Made by a program: the position numbers and the translations under genes. A stretch of DNA of 64,000 bases from Formosa agariphila KMM 3901. Its GTDB lineage: Bacteria; Bacteroidota; Bacteroidia; Flavobacteriales; Flavobacteriaceae. Below the pieces are notes generated by a model that searched no databases, was not told where the DNA came from, and saw only the letters and a list, made by a program, of their open reading frames with translations. The stretch is taken from the NCBI RefSeq assembly GCF_000723205.1, contig NZ_HG315671.1, positions 3,230,940 through 3,294,939 of the forward strand, read 5' to 3'. Below, in pieces: positions 17,177-25,954 of this stretch (positions within the stretch are counted from its first letter, which is position 1; each line of letters begins with the position of its first letter).

Positions 17177-20014
17177 ATGAATACTACAGAAAATAAATTA
17201 ATTACCAATTCCAATATTGCATCACATATAAATTCTAATACATTTTTTGTAGATGCTTTAGGCCCAAAAACACATTGGCCACAAAATTTAATTTTCGCGT
17301 TAAATACAATGCTTCAAAATCCGCAACCGCAATTCTTGTGCTGGGGAGAAGATTTGTTGTTTTTCTACAACCAAGCATTTTCAGACCTTTTTATACCTGA
17401 AAGTCAATCGTACAATAACTTAGGAGCTCCTTTTAAAACTATAGATACTAAAGTATTGGATACATGTATTCAACCTCTAGAAGACACTTTTAAAACGGGT
17501 GAACCAACGCGTATAGAACAGATTGAATTAAAAAAAGAAGGTCAGAACAAAACCTATTGGTCTTTTTGTATTTCAACTTTACTAGCCGACGAAAACAACA
17601 CCCAAGGTGTAATAGTGTATTGTATAGATGACACCGAAAAAATTAAAGCAAATAAGAAGGTAAATAAACTGACGTCGCGCTTTACAAATATTGTTAGACA
17701 AGCACCCATTGGTGTATTAATTGTGTCTTCGAAAACCAAAACGGTCGAAACTGTTAACAGGAAATACAAACAATTATTTAGCGACAATTGTAGTGTACAT
17801 CTTGGCGATAATCTAGCACAAGTATTACCAAATACAACTTTTGAGATACATTCGGAAATTTTAAAGACTATGGAAACGGGTAAAAGTTTTCAGAGAACAG
17901 AAATTCCTATTCAAATTACTAAACAAGATCAAACCAATACACATTATTACAACTTTTTAGGAGAAGCTATTCTCGACGAAAACGAAGCAATCTCTGGAGT
18001 TATATTAGCGACAACCGAGGTTACAGATTCTTTTGTGGCCAAACAGCTCCTTTTAGAAAGTGAAAATAAATTTAGAAATGTAATCGAGCAAAGTCCAATT
18101 CCGATTTCGGTATTTCACGGCCCTAAACATGTTATTAAGATTGCAAACGACACCATGTTAAATGATGTCTGGAGGAAAAGTCACGAAGATTGTTACGACA
18201 ATGAATTACTAAATGTGTTCCCTGAATTAAAAAATCAGAAATTCCCTAAACTTTTAGACGGCGTATACAGCTCCGGACAATCGTATTCAGAAAAAGAAGC
18301 TTTAGCGACTATAACAGGAAGAGATGGCTCTCGCGACTTTTATTTTGATTTAGACTACTCTCCTATTTTTGAACCAGACCATTCGGTTTCAGGAATTATT
18401 GTAACTGCCGTAGATGTTACTGAAAAAGTAATGTCGAGAATGAAAATTGAAAAAACCGAAACGCGCTTAAGAATTGCAACAGAAGCTGCAGAATTAGCAA
18501 CTTGGGAACTCGATATAAAAACAAAAGATTTATCGTACAGTAAACGTCTATCTCAAATTCTAGGATTTCCTGAAGACGTTATATTAAGTAAAGAATTTAT
18601 AAGAAGTAGAACGTTAAAAGAAGATTTAGAAAACATTCTACTCCCTGCGTTCGATACCGCTTTAAAAACAGGAACATATTTTTATGAAGTTCGTACCCGA
18701 AGAAAGGACGAATCTATAATTTGGATTCGTACACACGGTAAAGTGTTTTTCGACGACGATGGAGTACCAGTAAAACTCTTTGGAACGCTTAGAGAAATAA
18801 CTGCCGAAAAACGCTACGAACTAAAATTAAAAGATAACGAACAGAAGTTTAGACTTTTGGCCGATTCTATGCCTCAGAAAATTTGGACTGCCAACACAGA
18901 GGGTATCCTAGATTATTACAACCAAACGGTTTACGACTATACAGGACACACACCAGAAACATTAAATCCGTCTAACTGGCTAACTATAGTACACCCCGAC
19001 GACAGAGATGAAAACTATTTCCTTTGGAAACGATCTATAGAAACTGGTGAAGATTTTATAATGGAACACCGCTTTATAAGACACGACGGACAATACAGAT
19101 GGCAGTTAAGTCGTGCCATTCCACAACGTGACGACAAAGGTAAAATACAACGTTGGGTAGGTACAAGTACCGATATTCAAGATCAGAAAATGTTTTTACA
19201 AGAATTAGAACGTCAAGTTAAAGATCGTACAAAACTCTTGGGAGAAGCCAACGTAAAATTAGAATCATCGGTAGAAGAGTTACAACGTATGAACGAAGAG
19301 TTACAATCTTTCGCCTATATATCGAGTCACGATTTACAAGAACCGTTACGTAAAATTCAAATTTTTTCTTCTCGTATTTTAGACCTTGAAAAAGATAATT
19401 TATCAGATACCGGAACAGATTATTTTAACCGTATGCAAAATGCGGCACACAGAATGCAAGTTCTAATTAAAGACTTATTAGCATACTCTAGAACCAATAC
19501 GTCTACCCGTTCATTTGAAAAAACAGATTTAAATGAGGTCTTGGCCGAGGTTAAAATTGATTTGAAGGAATTAATAAACGAACATAATGTAACGATAGAA
19601 GTAGGCGATTTATGTACGGCTTACATTATACCTTTTCAGTTTATTCAACTCATGAATAACTTAATTAATAATTCTATAAAATTTGCTCAAAAGGATATTG
19701 ATCCAGTTATAAAAATTTATAGTGTTATAGACAAAGGCTCTACTTTTAAACGCGAACAATTAAATCCAGATACTGAATATTGCCATATTAAAATAAGCGA
19801 TAACGGTATTGGTTTTGACCCTCAATACAGCGAGCAAATTTTCGATATTTTTGAACGTTTACATACAAGAACAACCTACGAAGGCACAGGTATAGGACTT
19901 GCAATAGTTAAGAAAATTGTAGAAAATCACGACGGCTTTATTTATGCCGATGGTGAAATAAATAAGGGCGTTACATTTAATATTTACATCCCTATTGACC
20001 TTACTGTTAAATAG
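17177..20014 (+). CDS. Multi-PAS sensor histidine kinase, cytosolic
   Basis: 945-aa kinase without signal peptide or transmembrane helices. About five PAS-like domains are stacked (near residues 15-145, 165-285, 295-415, 430-545 and 555-670; recognisable PAC pieces include RTRRKDESIIWIRTHGKV and MEHRFIRHDGQYRWQLSR). A coiled-coil linker (MFLQELERQVKDRTKLLG) follows, then the dimerisation domain with phosphoacceptor His about 718 in SHDLQEPLRKIQ. The ATPase domain has N box NNLINNSIKFAQ, G1 DNGIGFD and G2 GTGIGLAIVKK. The next gene is a stand-alone response regulator, the natural partner. Stimulus unknown; soluble PAS stacks suggest an intracellular redox or small-molecule signal. Confidence 0.9.
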   Translation: MNTTENKLITNSNIASHINSNTFFVDALGPKTHWPQNLIFALNTMLQNPQPQFLCWGEDLLFFYNQAFSDLFIPESQSYNNLGAPFKTIDTKVLDTCIQPLEDTFKTGEPTRIEQIELKKEGQNKTYWSFCISTLLADENNTQGVIVYCIDDTEKIKANKKVNKLTSRFTNIVRQAPIGVLIVSSKTKTVETVNRKYKQLFSDNCSVHLGDNLAQVLPNTTFEIHSEILKTMETGKSFQRTEIPIQITKQDQTNTHYYNFLGEAILDENEAISGVILATTEVTDSFVAKQLLLESENKFRNVIEQSPIPISVFHGPKHVIKIANDTMLNDVWRKSHEDCYDNELLNVFPELKNQKFPKLLDGVYSSGQSYSEKEALATITGRDGSRDFYFDLDYSPIFEPDHSVSGIIVTAVDVTEKVMSRMKIEKTETRLRIATEAAELATWELDIKTKDLSYSKRLSQILGFPEDVILSKEFIRSRTLKEDLENILLPAFDTALKTGTYFYEVRTRRKDESIIWIRTHGKVFFDDDGVPVKLFGTLREITAEKRYELKLKDNEQKFRLLADSMPQKIWTANTEGILDYYNQTVYDYTGHTPETLNPSNWLTIVHPDDRDENYFLWKRSIETGEDFIMEHRFIRHDGQYRWQLSRAIPQRDDKGKIQRWVGTSTDIQDQKMFLQELERQVKDRTKLLGEANVKLESSVEELQRMNEELQSFAYISSHDLQEPLRKIQIFSSRILDLEKDNLSDTGTDYFNRMQNAAHRMQVLIKDLLAYSRTNTSTRSFEKTDLNEVLAEVKIDLKELINEHNVTIEVGDLCTAYIIPFQFIQLMNNLINNSIKFAQKDIDPVIKIYSVIDKGSTFKREQLNPDTEYCHIKISDNGIGFDPQYSEQIFDIFERLHTRTTYEGTGIGLAIVKKIVENHDGFIYADGEINKGVTFNIYIPIDLTVK

Positions 20015-20156
20015 GTCTTTTTTTTTAGTAATTGAATTAAAATAAGTTGTAAATTTAGTACCGTAATTTTACCCAATTTTAATTAACAAGAATTAATTTA
20101 AAGTTATTTATAACAATTGCAATATCAAGTTATTGTTATAAATACTCACTGATTGT

Positions 20157-20603
20157 ATGAACCTACAAAAATTAAAAGTTGCATTAGTAGACGACGATGA
20201 AGATGATCGTTTTCTATTTAAAGAGGCAATGGATCAAATTCATATAAAGACTGAATTGTCCATGTTCGAAAACGGTCAGAAATTTATGGATTTCTTGCTC
20301 GGACCAAATTCTGTATTACCTCAGGTTGTTTTTTTAGATTTAAATATGCCTGTAAAAAACGGTTTAGAGTGCTTACAAGAAATACGAACTACAGAGCACC
20401 TTAAGGAATTATCTGTAGCAATTTATTCTACATCATCATCTGAAGTAGATATTGACGAAACCTTTATAAATGGGGCCAATATTTACATTAATAAACCTAA
20501 CGATTTTTCCAAATTAAAATCTGTTATAGAAAAAGTACTTCAAATTAATTGGCAGTATAGTACGTCTAATCTAAATAAAGAAAATTTTATAATGCGCTTA
20601 TAG
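20157..20603 (+). CDS. Single-domain response regulator (Rcp1-like)
   Basis: 148-aa CheY-like receiver with no output domain. The acidic pocket is VDDDEDDR, the phosphoacceptor is Asp61 in FLDLNMPVKNG, the switch Thr/Ser lies in YSTSSSEVD, and the conserved Lys is in YINKPNDF. The insert after strand 2 and the LPQVVFLDLNMP motif resemble Rcp1/phytochrome-type regulators. It sits 142 bases after the PAS kinase on the same strand and is followed by a terminator, so the pair is probably a phosphorelay module. Confidence 0.9.
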   Translation: MNLQKLKVALVDDDEDDRFLFKEAMDQIHIKTELSMFENGQKFMDFLLGPNSVLPQVVFLDLNMPVKNGLECLQEIRTTEHLKELSVAIYSTSSSEVDIDETFINGANIYINKPNDFSKLKSVIEKVLQINWQYSTSNLNKENFIMRL

Positions 20604-20637
20604 TTTTAGCGTAACTTAGATTTTTAAAGCCTTAAAG

Positions 20638-20679
20638 AAGCTCAAAATGTTAATATGTGTTAACGTTTTGAGCTTTTTT
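20638..20679 (+). terminator. Rho-independent terminator
   Basis: Stem AAGCTCAAAA-GTTAA paired with TTAACGTTTTGAGCTT around a short loop, followed by a T run. It ends the kinase/response-regulator transcript. Confidence 0.85.
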
Positions 20680-20831
20680 CATTTCCTCAACCCAAACATA
20701 AGCAACTCAAAAACAAACACTTAAACTCAAAATCCCAAAATTATATAACACAATCTAAAAATTCTGTAACACGTACCCCTTTCCTTTTCCCGAATTTTGA
20801 CATATCAATAACCAAAAAACTATATCTATAT

Positions 20832-20969
20832 ATGAAACCAACATCTAATCAAAATGCTCGAGTAGGAAAAATTAGAAAACCGTCTCATTCTAAATTTACA
20901 AACATTGAAAGTATGCTAAATAGAATAGATAATTCTACTCGAATTGTTGCAGCATTCAAGACACAATAA
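20832..20969 (+). CDS. Possible small basic protein, 45 aa
   Basis: Open frame MKPTSNQNARVGKIRKPSHS... ending ...RIVAAFKTQ, with many Arg/Lys residues in the first half and a helix-like second half (IESMLNRIDNSTRIV). It lies alone between a terminator and the AraC gene, 66 bases before the latter's start, and could be a leader or co-expressed peptide. I know no family. Comparison of third-base conservation among relatives would settle whether it is coding. Confidence 0.35.
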   Translation: MKPTSNQNARVGKIRKPSHSKFTNIESMLNRIDNSTRIVAAFKTQ

Positions 20970-21035
20970 AATTGATAGTATTCAAGTAACCAGCGAAAAA
21001 AATCAATAACCAATTTAAACTCAATCTAGAATCTT

Positions 21036-22058
21036 ATGAAAACGTTATATATAAAATCAACATCTGCCCGTAAAATGATTAATGATCTTCAAAATCACCT
21101 TGGAGGAACTATATCTGCACAAAATCATGAATATATATTAGACATAGATAATGATTTAGCTTACGGTACAATTAGTGGAATTAGTGTTAAGAAAAGCATA
21201 ACTTATATTGCTTTCGACATTGAATTTAAAAAAGACCTTAAATTGGTAAATACCATATTAAAATCGTCTCCAATATATTTTACATATTGTTCTGAGGGTC
21301 ATGTAGAGCACAGTTTTTCTCTTGAAGGTAAAACAAACACTCTAGAAGCTTTTCAAACAGCTATTTTAAGAAGTGCTGAATCTATTAATAATGTGTATCA
21401 CTTTAAAAAAGATATGCCATTTAAGTTCTCTACAGTGGTTGTAAGTACAGATGAGGTTTCTATAAAACATAACGATTTAAATTCTAAATTAAACGAGATA
21501 TTCTCTACGACTGACACCAACACTAATTTCTCATATTTTGGATCTTACAACCTTAAAATATCTGAAAAAATTAAACAATTAGAAGCAATACACCAACAAG
21601 GTGTTGTAAGACATTTATTAATTGAAAGTACAGTACAGACTATTTTGGCTCTAGAGTTACAACAACATACAGACGATTTAGAATATGCTAGCAATCAGTT
21701 TGGATCGTTAAACAAAGAAGAAATGGAAACGATTAAAGAGTTATCTCAATTCATCTCTAACTATCCTGAAAAGCAATATACGTTAAAGTATTTAAGCTCT
21801 AAATCTGGATTAACACCTTCAAAATTACAAGAAGGATTTAAATTATTTCACGACAGAACTGTAACCGATTTTATTAGAAATGTACGTGTTGAAACGGCAG
21901 AAAACCTAATAAAAACTACGGATTTAAATATCTCTGAAATTGTGTATACTGTAGGACTAACTAGTAGAAGTTATTTTTCTAAAATCTTTAAAGAAAAATA
22001 TAATTGCAGTCCAAAACAATATCAGGACAACCAAAATTCGTTAGCTGCAACAGCATAA
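21036..22058 (+). CDS. AraC-family transcriptional regulator, 340 aa
   Basis: The C-terminal double HTH is clear (about 240-335): YTLKYLSSKSGLTPSKLQEG for the first, and TDLNISEIVYTVGLTSRSYF plus FSKIFKEKYNCSPKQYQ for the second. The N-terminal 230 residues have no cupin or other domain I can name; they include long helices (SEKIKQLEAIHQQGVVRHLL), similar to flavobacterial AraC proteins that follow stress genes. Regulated target unknown. A strong terminator follows. Confidence 0.88.
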   Translation: MKTLYIKSTSARKMINDLQNHLGGTISAQNHEYILDIDNDLAYGTISGISVKKSITYIAFDIEFKKDLKLVNTILKSSPIYFTYCSEGHVEHSFSLEGKTNTLEAFQTAILRSAESINNVYHFKKDMPFKFSTVVVSTDEVSIKHNDLNSKLNEIFSTTDTNTNFSYFGSYNLKISEKIKQLEAIHQQGVVRHLLIESTVQTILALELQQHTDDLEYASNQFGSLNKEEMETIKELSQFISNYPEKQYTLKYLSSKSGLTPSKLQEGFKLFHDRTVTDFIRNVRVETAENLIKTTDLNISEIVYTVGLTSRSYFSKIFKEKYNCSPKQYQDNQNSLAATA

Positions 22059-22073
22059 CTTATATATATAAAT

Positions 22074-22108
22074 AAATCGCCCATATAATTCTTTATATGG
22101 GCGATTTT
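22074..22108 (+). terminator. Rho-independent terminator after AraC gene
   Basis: Perfect stem AAATCGCCCATATAA / TTATATGGGCGATTT with a TTCT loop and flanking A and T tracts; it can act on both strands. Confidence 0.88.
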
Positions 22109-22152
22109 ACGTTTATAAATATCACTTATAGACAAGAAGAATTATCAAACAT

Positions 22153-22189
22153 AAAAAAGCGGTCATCTAATTCTAGATGACCGCTTTTG
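22153..22189 (-). terminator. Rho-independent terminator of rho
   Basis: Stem AAAAGCGGTCATCTA / TAGATGACCGCTTTT with an ATTC loop. On the minus strand the stem is followed by a T run, so it ends the rho transcript; it is separated from the convergent AraC terminator by 44 bases. Confidence 0.85.
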
Positions 22190-22214
22190 TTTATATAAAA
22201 CTGAGGTGTTATTT

Positions 22215-23975
22215 CTAACTATTCATAGAAATTAAAAACTCCTCGTTGTTTCTAGTTTGCTTAAATCTGTCGTTAATAAATTCCATAGCTTCTACGGGAT
22301 TCATATCGGCTAGGTATTTACGCATAATCCACATACGTTGTATAGTCGTTTCGTCTAATAAAATATCGTCACGACGCGTACTCGATGAAATTAAATCGAT
22401 AGCAGGGAAAATTCTACGGTTAGCAATACGTCTGTCTAATTGCAGTTCCATGTTACCTGTTCCTTTAAATTCTTCGAAAATAACTTCGTCCATTTTAGAA
22501 CCTGTATCTGTAAGTGCTGTAGCAATAATAGATAACGACCCTCCGTTTTCAATGTTACGTGCAGCTCCAAAGAAACGTTTTGGTTTGTGTAATGCATTGG
22601 CATCTACACCACCACTTAATATTTTACCAGATGCAGGTTGCACCGTATTATAAGCACGTGCTAAACGTGTAATCGAGTCTAATAAAATCACCACATCATG
22701 ACCACATTCTACCAAACGTTTTGCTTTTTCTAAAACAATGTTAGCAATCTTTACGTGTTCGTGTGCTTCTTTATCAAACGTAGATGCTACAACTTCACCA
22801 CGCACGTTACGTTGCATATCTGTAACCTCTTCTGGACGCTCATCAATTAATAAAATAATTTGATAAACTTCGGGGTGATTCGCAGCAATAGCATTCGCGA
22901 TGTCTTTTAATAACATAGTTTTACCTGTTTTAGGTTGCGATACAATCATACCACGTTGTCCTTTACCAATTGGGCAAAATAAATCCATGATACGTGTAGA
23001 AATTGTACTCTGCTTTTCAGCTAAAATAAATTTCTCTTGTGGAAATAATGGTGTTAAGTGTTCAAAAGATACACGGTCTCTAACTACGTTAGGGTTCTGA
23101 CCGTTAATTTTACTTACTTTAATTAAAGGGAAATATTTTTCGCCTTCTTTTGGTGGTCTTACTTGCCCCAACACAGTATCTCCTGTTTTTAATCCGAATA
23201 AACGAATTTGAGATTGAGACACATAAATATCATCTGGAGATGATAAATAGTTATAATCAGACGATCTTAAAAAACCGTAACCGTCTTGCATAATATCTAA
23301 AACACCTTCACTTTCTATAATCGCATCGAACTCATATTCTGGTTCTCTATAACGGTTTCTAGTGTCTTTGTTTCCGTTGTTAGAAGGATGCTGATTTCCG
23401 TTCGACTTATTATTTTGTCTTGGGTTAGGCCCATCTTTCTTTTGATTTGGATTTTCTCTCTTTGTACGATTAGGCTGATTTTCCTTTTTAGGAGCATTAG
23501 GCGTTTTTGCACCTTTGTCGTCTTTATTTGGAGTAGCCGATTTTTCGTCTTTATCTTGAGTTGACTTTGCAGCTGCAGGCCTTGGATTAGGCTTTCGTGC
23601 TGGTTGTCTTTTTGCAGGGGCTGCTTTTGGAGCCTCTTGAACTTCTGCTTTAGGTGTTGCTTCTGGAGCACCTTCGGCAGCTGGTTCTTTATCTTTATTT
23701 GTATTGGGTTTAACTGCCTTTGCTGGAACACGTTTTTTTACACGTTCGCGTTTAGGTTTAGCATCCTCTTTTTTAGGTGCTGAAACGGTATCGGCAGTAT
23801 CTTTTATATCTGTTTTTACTTCTATAACAGCTTTAGGGTTAGCTGCTTGATGATCTAATACTTGATATACTAAATCGAGTTTTTTAAGAGTACGAAACTT
23901 AGGGATATTTAATTTTTTTGCAATTTCCTGTAACTCAGGAAGCTTCATTTCTTTTAATTGAGAGATTTCAAACAT
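22215..23975 (-). CDS. rho: Transcription termination factor Rho with large disordered insert
   Basis: 586-aa Rho, about 165 residues longer than E. coli Rho. The N-terminal helical domain ([20 protein letters not shown]) is followed by an insert from about 45 to 210 that is rich in Lys, Pro, Ala, then Gln, Asn and Arg: a low-complexity, basic, disordered region. Next come the RNA-binding cold-shock-like domain ([18 protein letters not shown]), the P-loop [15 protein letters not shown], the Walker [11 protein letters not shown], and the Q/R-loops [19 protein letters not shown]. Such inserts are typical of Bacteroidota Rho, where phase separation has been reported for a gut species. Its leader carries a 13-base direct repeat. 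Confidence 0.97.
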   Translation of the reverse strand: MFEISQLKEMKLPELQEIAKKLNIPKFRTLKKLDLVYQVLDHQAANPKAVIEVKTDIKDTADTVSAPKKEDAKPKRERVKKRVPAKAVKPNTNKDKEPAAEGAPEATPKAEVQEAPKAAPAKRQPARKPNPRPAAAKSTQDKDEKSATPNKDDKGAKTPNAPKKENQPNRTKRENPNQKKDGPNPRQNNKSNGNQHPSNNGNKDTRNRYREPEYEFDAIIESEGVLDIMQDGYGFLRSSDYNYLSSPDDIYVSQSQIRLFGLKTGDTVLGQVRPPKEGEKYFPLIKVSKINGQNPNVVRDRVSFEHLTPLFPQEKFILAEKQSTISTRIMDLFCPIGKGQRGMIVSQPKTGKTMLLKDIANAIAANHPEVYQIILLIDERPEEVTDMQRNVRGEVVASTFDKEAHEHVKIANIVLEKAKRLVECGHDVVILLDSITRLARAYNTVQPASGKILSGGVDANALHKPKRFFGAARNIENGGSLSIIATALTDTGSKMDEVIFEEFKGTGNMELQLDRRIANRRIFPAIDLISSSTRRDDILLDETTIQRMWIMRKYLADMNPVEAMEFINDRFKQTRNNEEFLISMNS

Positions 23976-24017
23976 TGATGGTTCAATTGAATATTTGATT
24001 AGAATTTAAATATTGAA

Positions 24018-24052
24018 TTATTCTGAAGAAAATTTGATCTTATTCTGAAGAA
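24018..24052. repeat. 13-base direct repeat in the rho leader/promoter region
   Basis: TTATTCTGAAGAA occurs at 24018-24030 and exactly again at 24040-24052, a period of 22 bases (two helical turns), 43-77 bases upstream of the rho start. It could be a protein-binding site or RNA element controlling rho. Confidence 0.5.
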
Positions 24053-24175
24053 TTAACAATCTAAAACAAAGAGTGTTGTACATTGTTATTGCAATTATAC
24101 GACTTTTATTTTAATTTTTTATACTAATATTCTCAAAGAAACTGCTATTTTTGTGGTCTAGTTTATAAAAAACGA

Positions 24176-24586
24176 ATGATACAACGCATACAATCTATTT
24201 ACTTATTGTTAGCAGCTATAGTAAGCTGTGGTCTAATATTTGTGTTTAACTTATGGACAAATAATACAGGTGAATTAATTTATGCAACAGATAATATAAT
24301 TAGCTTAGCCCTGTTTTTAGGTTCTGCCTTATTATCTTTAGTATCTATATTTATGTACTCAAATAGAAAGCTCCAATTTGTATTGGGCCGTCTAAACATC
24401 ATATTAAACTTTTTTTTACTAGGATTTTTCGTGTATCAGTCTCTAAATTTATCTGGAGAAACTAACGTTTCTGAGAAAGGTATTGGGATGGTTCTTCCTA
24501 TAATTTCTATCGTATTATTAGTGTTAGCTAATAAAGCCATTAAAAAGGATGAGGATCTTGTAAAATCTGTAGATCGATTACGTTAA
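24176..24586 (+). CDS. DUF4293 family membrane protein
   Basis: 136-aa protein with four predicted membrane helices. The start MIQRIQSIYLLLAAIVSC is the hallmark of DUF4293, a Bacteroidota-specific family typically encoded beside rho; function unknown. The helices are separated by short loops, and the last helix is followed by a basic tail. It is divergent from rho. Confidence 0.87.
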   Translation: MIQRIQSIYLLLAAIVSCGLIFVFNLWTNNTGELIYATDNIISLALFLGSALLSLVSIFMYSNRKLQFVLGRLNIILNFFLLGFFVYQSLNLSGETNVSEKGIGMVLPIISIVLLVLANKAIKKDEDLVKSVDRLR

Positions 24587-24616
24587 ACCTATTATCTTAG
24601 TAGTATTAGTGCGTGT

Positions 24617-24648
24617 AAAAAACCCGAAGGTTGTGCTTCGGGTTTTTA
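24617..24648. terminator. Bidirectional terminator
   Basis: Stem AAAAACCCGAAG / CTTCGGGTTTTT with a GTTGTG loop, between the convergent DUF4293 and phosphoesterase genes; its right flank overlaps the last codons of the latter. Confidence 0.88.
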
Positions 24649-25137
24649 TTTTTTAAACTCTACCACTTCCAAATCTTTTATATCTGCACCAGCAATAGTA
24701 AATCGTAACATGGTTCGTACTTTATGAAATCCGTGTGTTCCTATTGCTCCTGGATTCATATGCAATAAATTCAGTTTTTTGTCGGGCATCACTTTTAAGA
24801 TATGCGAATGTCCGCAGATAAAAAGCTTCGGCGGATTGGCATAAATATCGTCTTTAACTCTCACATTATAACGATTGGGATAACCACCAATATGGGTAAT
24901 CCATACATCGACACCTTCGCACATAAATCTATTATTCTCTGGAAATTCTTGTCTTACTTTAGCATCATCTATATTTCCATACACAGCACGTAAAGGTTTT
25001 AATGCCGCAATAGCATCAGTTACTTTTAAATCACCAATATCACCAGCGTGCCAAACCTCATCGGCTTGTTTTACGTATCTTAAAACATCATCATCAATAT
25101 AGCTGTGTGTATCGGAAAGGAGAAGGATTTTTATCAT
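24646..25137 (-). CDS. YfcE/MJ0936-type metallophosphoesterase
   Basis: 163-aa calcineurin-like phosphodiesterase. All metal ligands are visible in order: LLSDTHS (Asp, His), HAGDIGD (Asp), YGNIDD (Asn), ITHIGGYP (His) and CGHSH (His). The family hydrolyses phosphodiester substrates in vitro with Mn; the cellular substrate is unknown. It is divergent from truA, 73 bases apart. Confidence 0.9.
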   Translation of the reverse strand: MIKILLLSDTHSYIDDDVLRYVKQADEVWHAGDIGDLKVTDAIAALKPLRAVYGNIDDAKVRQEFPENNRFMCEGVDVWITHIGGYPNRYNVRVKDDIYANPPKLFICGHSHILKVMPDKKLNLLHMNPGAIGTHGFHKVRTMLRFTIAGADIKDLEVVEFKK

Positions 25138-25174
25138 TAAGAGAATATTGTGAGTTCAAACTAGTAAAACTAAT

Positions 25175-25182
25175 TATCTTTG
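25175..25182 (+). promoter_or_regulatory. Possible -7 element (TATCTTTG) of truA
   Basis: Exact match to TAnnTTTG 29 bases before the TTG start of truA. A TTG lies at 25148-25150, but the 24-base spacer is longer than usual, so this promoter is tentative. Confidence 0.35.
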
Positions 25183-25210
25183 TGCTTCACAAACAAAAAT
25201 ACAATTATTC

Positions 25211-25954
25211 TTGAGATATTTTTTAGAACTTTCTTATAACGGAAAAGCCTATCACGGTTGGCAAAATCAGCCCAATGCCATTTCTGTACAAGAGGTTATT
25301 GAAAAGGCATTATCTACTATTTTAAAAGAGAAAATCTCCATTATGGGAGCCGGAAGGACCGATACTGGCGTGCATGCCAAGCAAATGTATGCGCACTTCG
25401 ATTTTGATGGCGATTTTAACGACCACGAATTGCTTTACAAACTAAATTCTTTTTTACCAAAAGACGTGGCATTACATCGCATTTTCCCTGTTAAAGCAGA
25501 TGCTCATACGCGCTTTCATGCCGAAAGCAGAACGTACTTATATCGTATTGCACTTCAGAAAAATGTATTTAATTTTGATGAAGCTTATTGGGTTAAACCC
25601 AAACTGAATATAAAAAACATGACGGAAGCTGCCAATATTCTATTAGAGTATAAAGATTTCCAAAGTTTTTCTAAAAGTAATACCGATGTAAAAACATACA
25701 ATTGTAATATAATGGCGGTACATTTAGAAACTGTAGACAACGAATTACATTTTACCATTACAGCCGACCGTTTTTTAAGAAATATGGTTAGAGCCATTGT
25801 GGGCACATTAATAAATGTAGGATTAGGAAAATTAGAAGTCACCGATATTCATCGTATTATTTCATCTAAAAACCGTAGTGAAGCAGGCTATTCTGTACCA
25901 GCTCAAGGTTTGTATTTAACCCGTATTATTTACCCAGAATCGATAGTACTATAA
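25211..25954 (+). CDS. truA: tRNA pseudouridine(38-40) synthase TruA
   Basis: 247 aa, uses a TTG start (RYFLELSYNGKAYHGWQNQP follows, the invariant TruA N-terminus). The catalytic Asp51 is in GAGRTDTGVHA; RFLRNMVRAIVG is the conserved C-terminal motif. The enzyme isomerises uridines in the anticodon stem-loop of many tRNAs. No in-frame ATG near this position would keep the first strand, so TTG is the likely start. The ABC gene starts directly after the stop codon, so the two are probably cotranscribed. Confidence 0.95.
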   Translation: MRYFLELSYNGKAYHGWQNQPNAISVQEVIEKALSTILKEKISIMGAGRTDTGVHAKQMYAHFDFDGDFNDHELLYKLNSFLPKDVALHRIFPVKADAHTRFHAESRTYLYRIALQKNVFNFDEAYWVKPKLNIKNMTEAANILLEYKDFQSFSKSNTDVKTYNCNIMAVHLETVDNELHFTITADRFLRNMVRAIVGTLINVGLGKLEVTDIHRIISSKNRSEAGYSVPAQGLYLTRIIYPESIVL

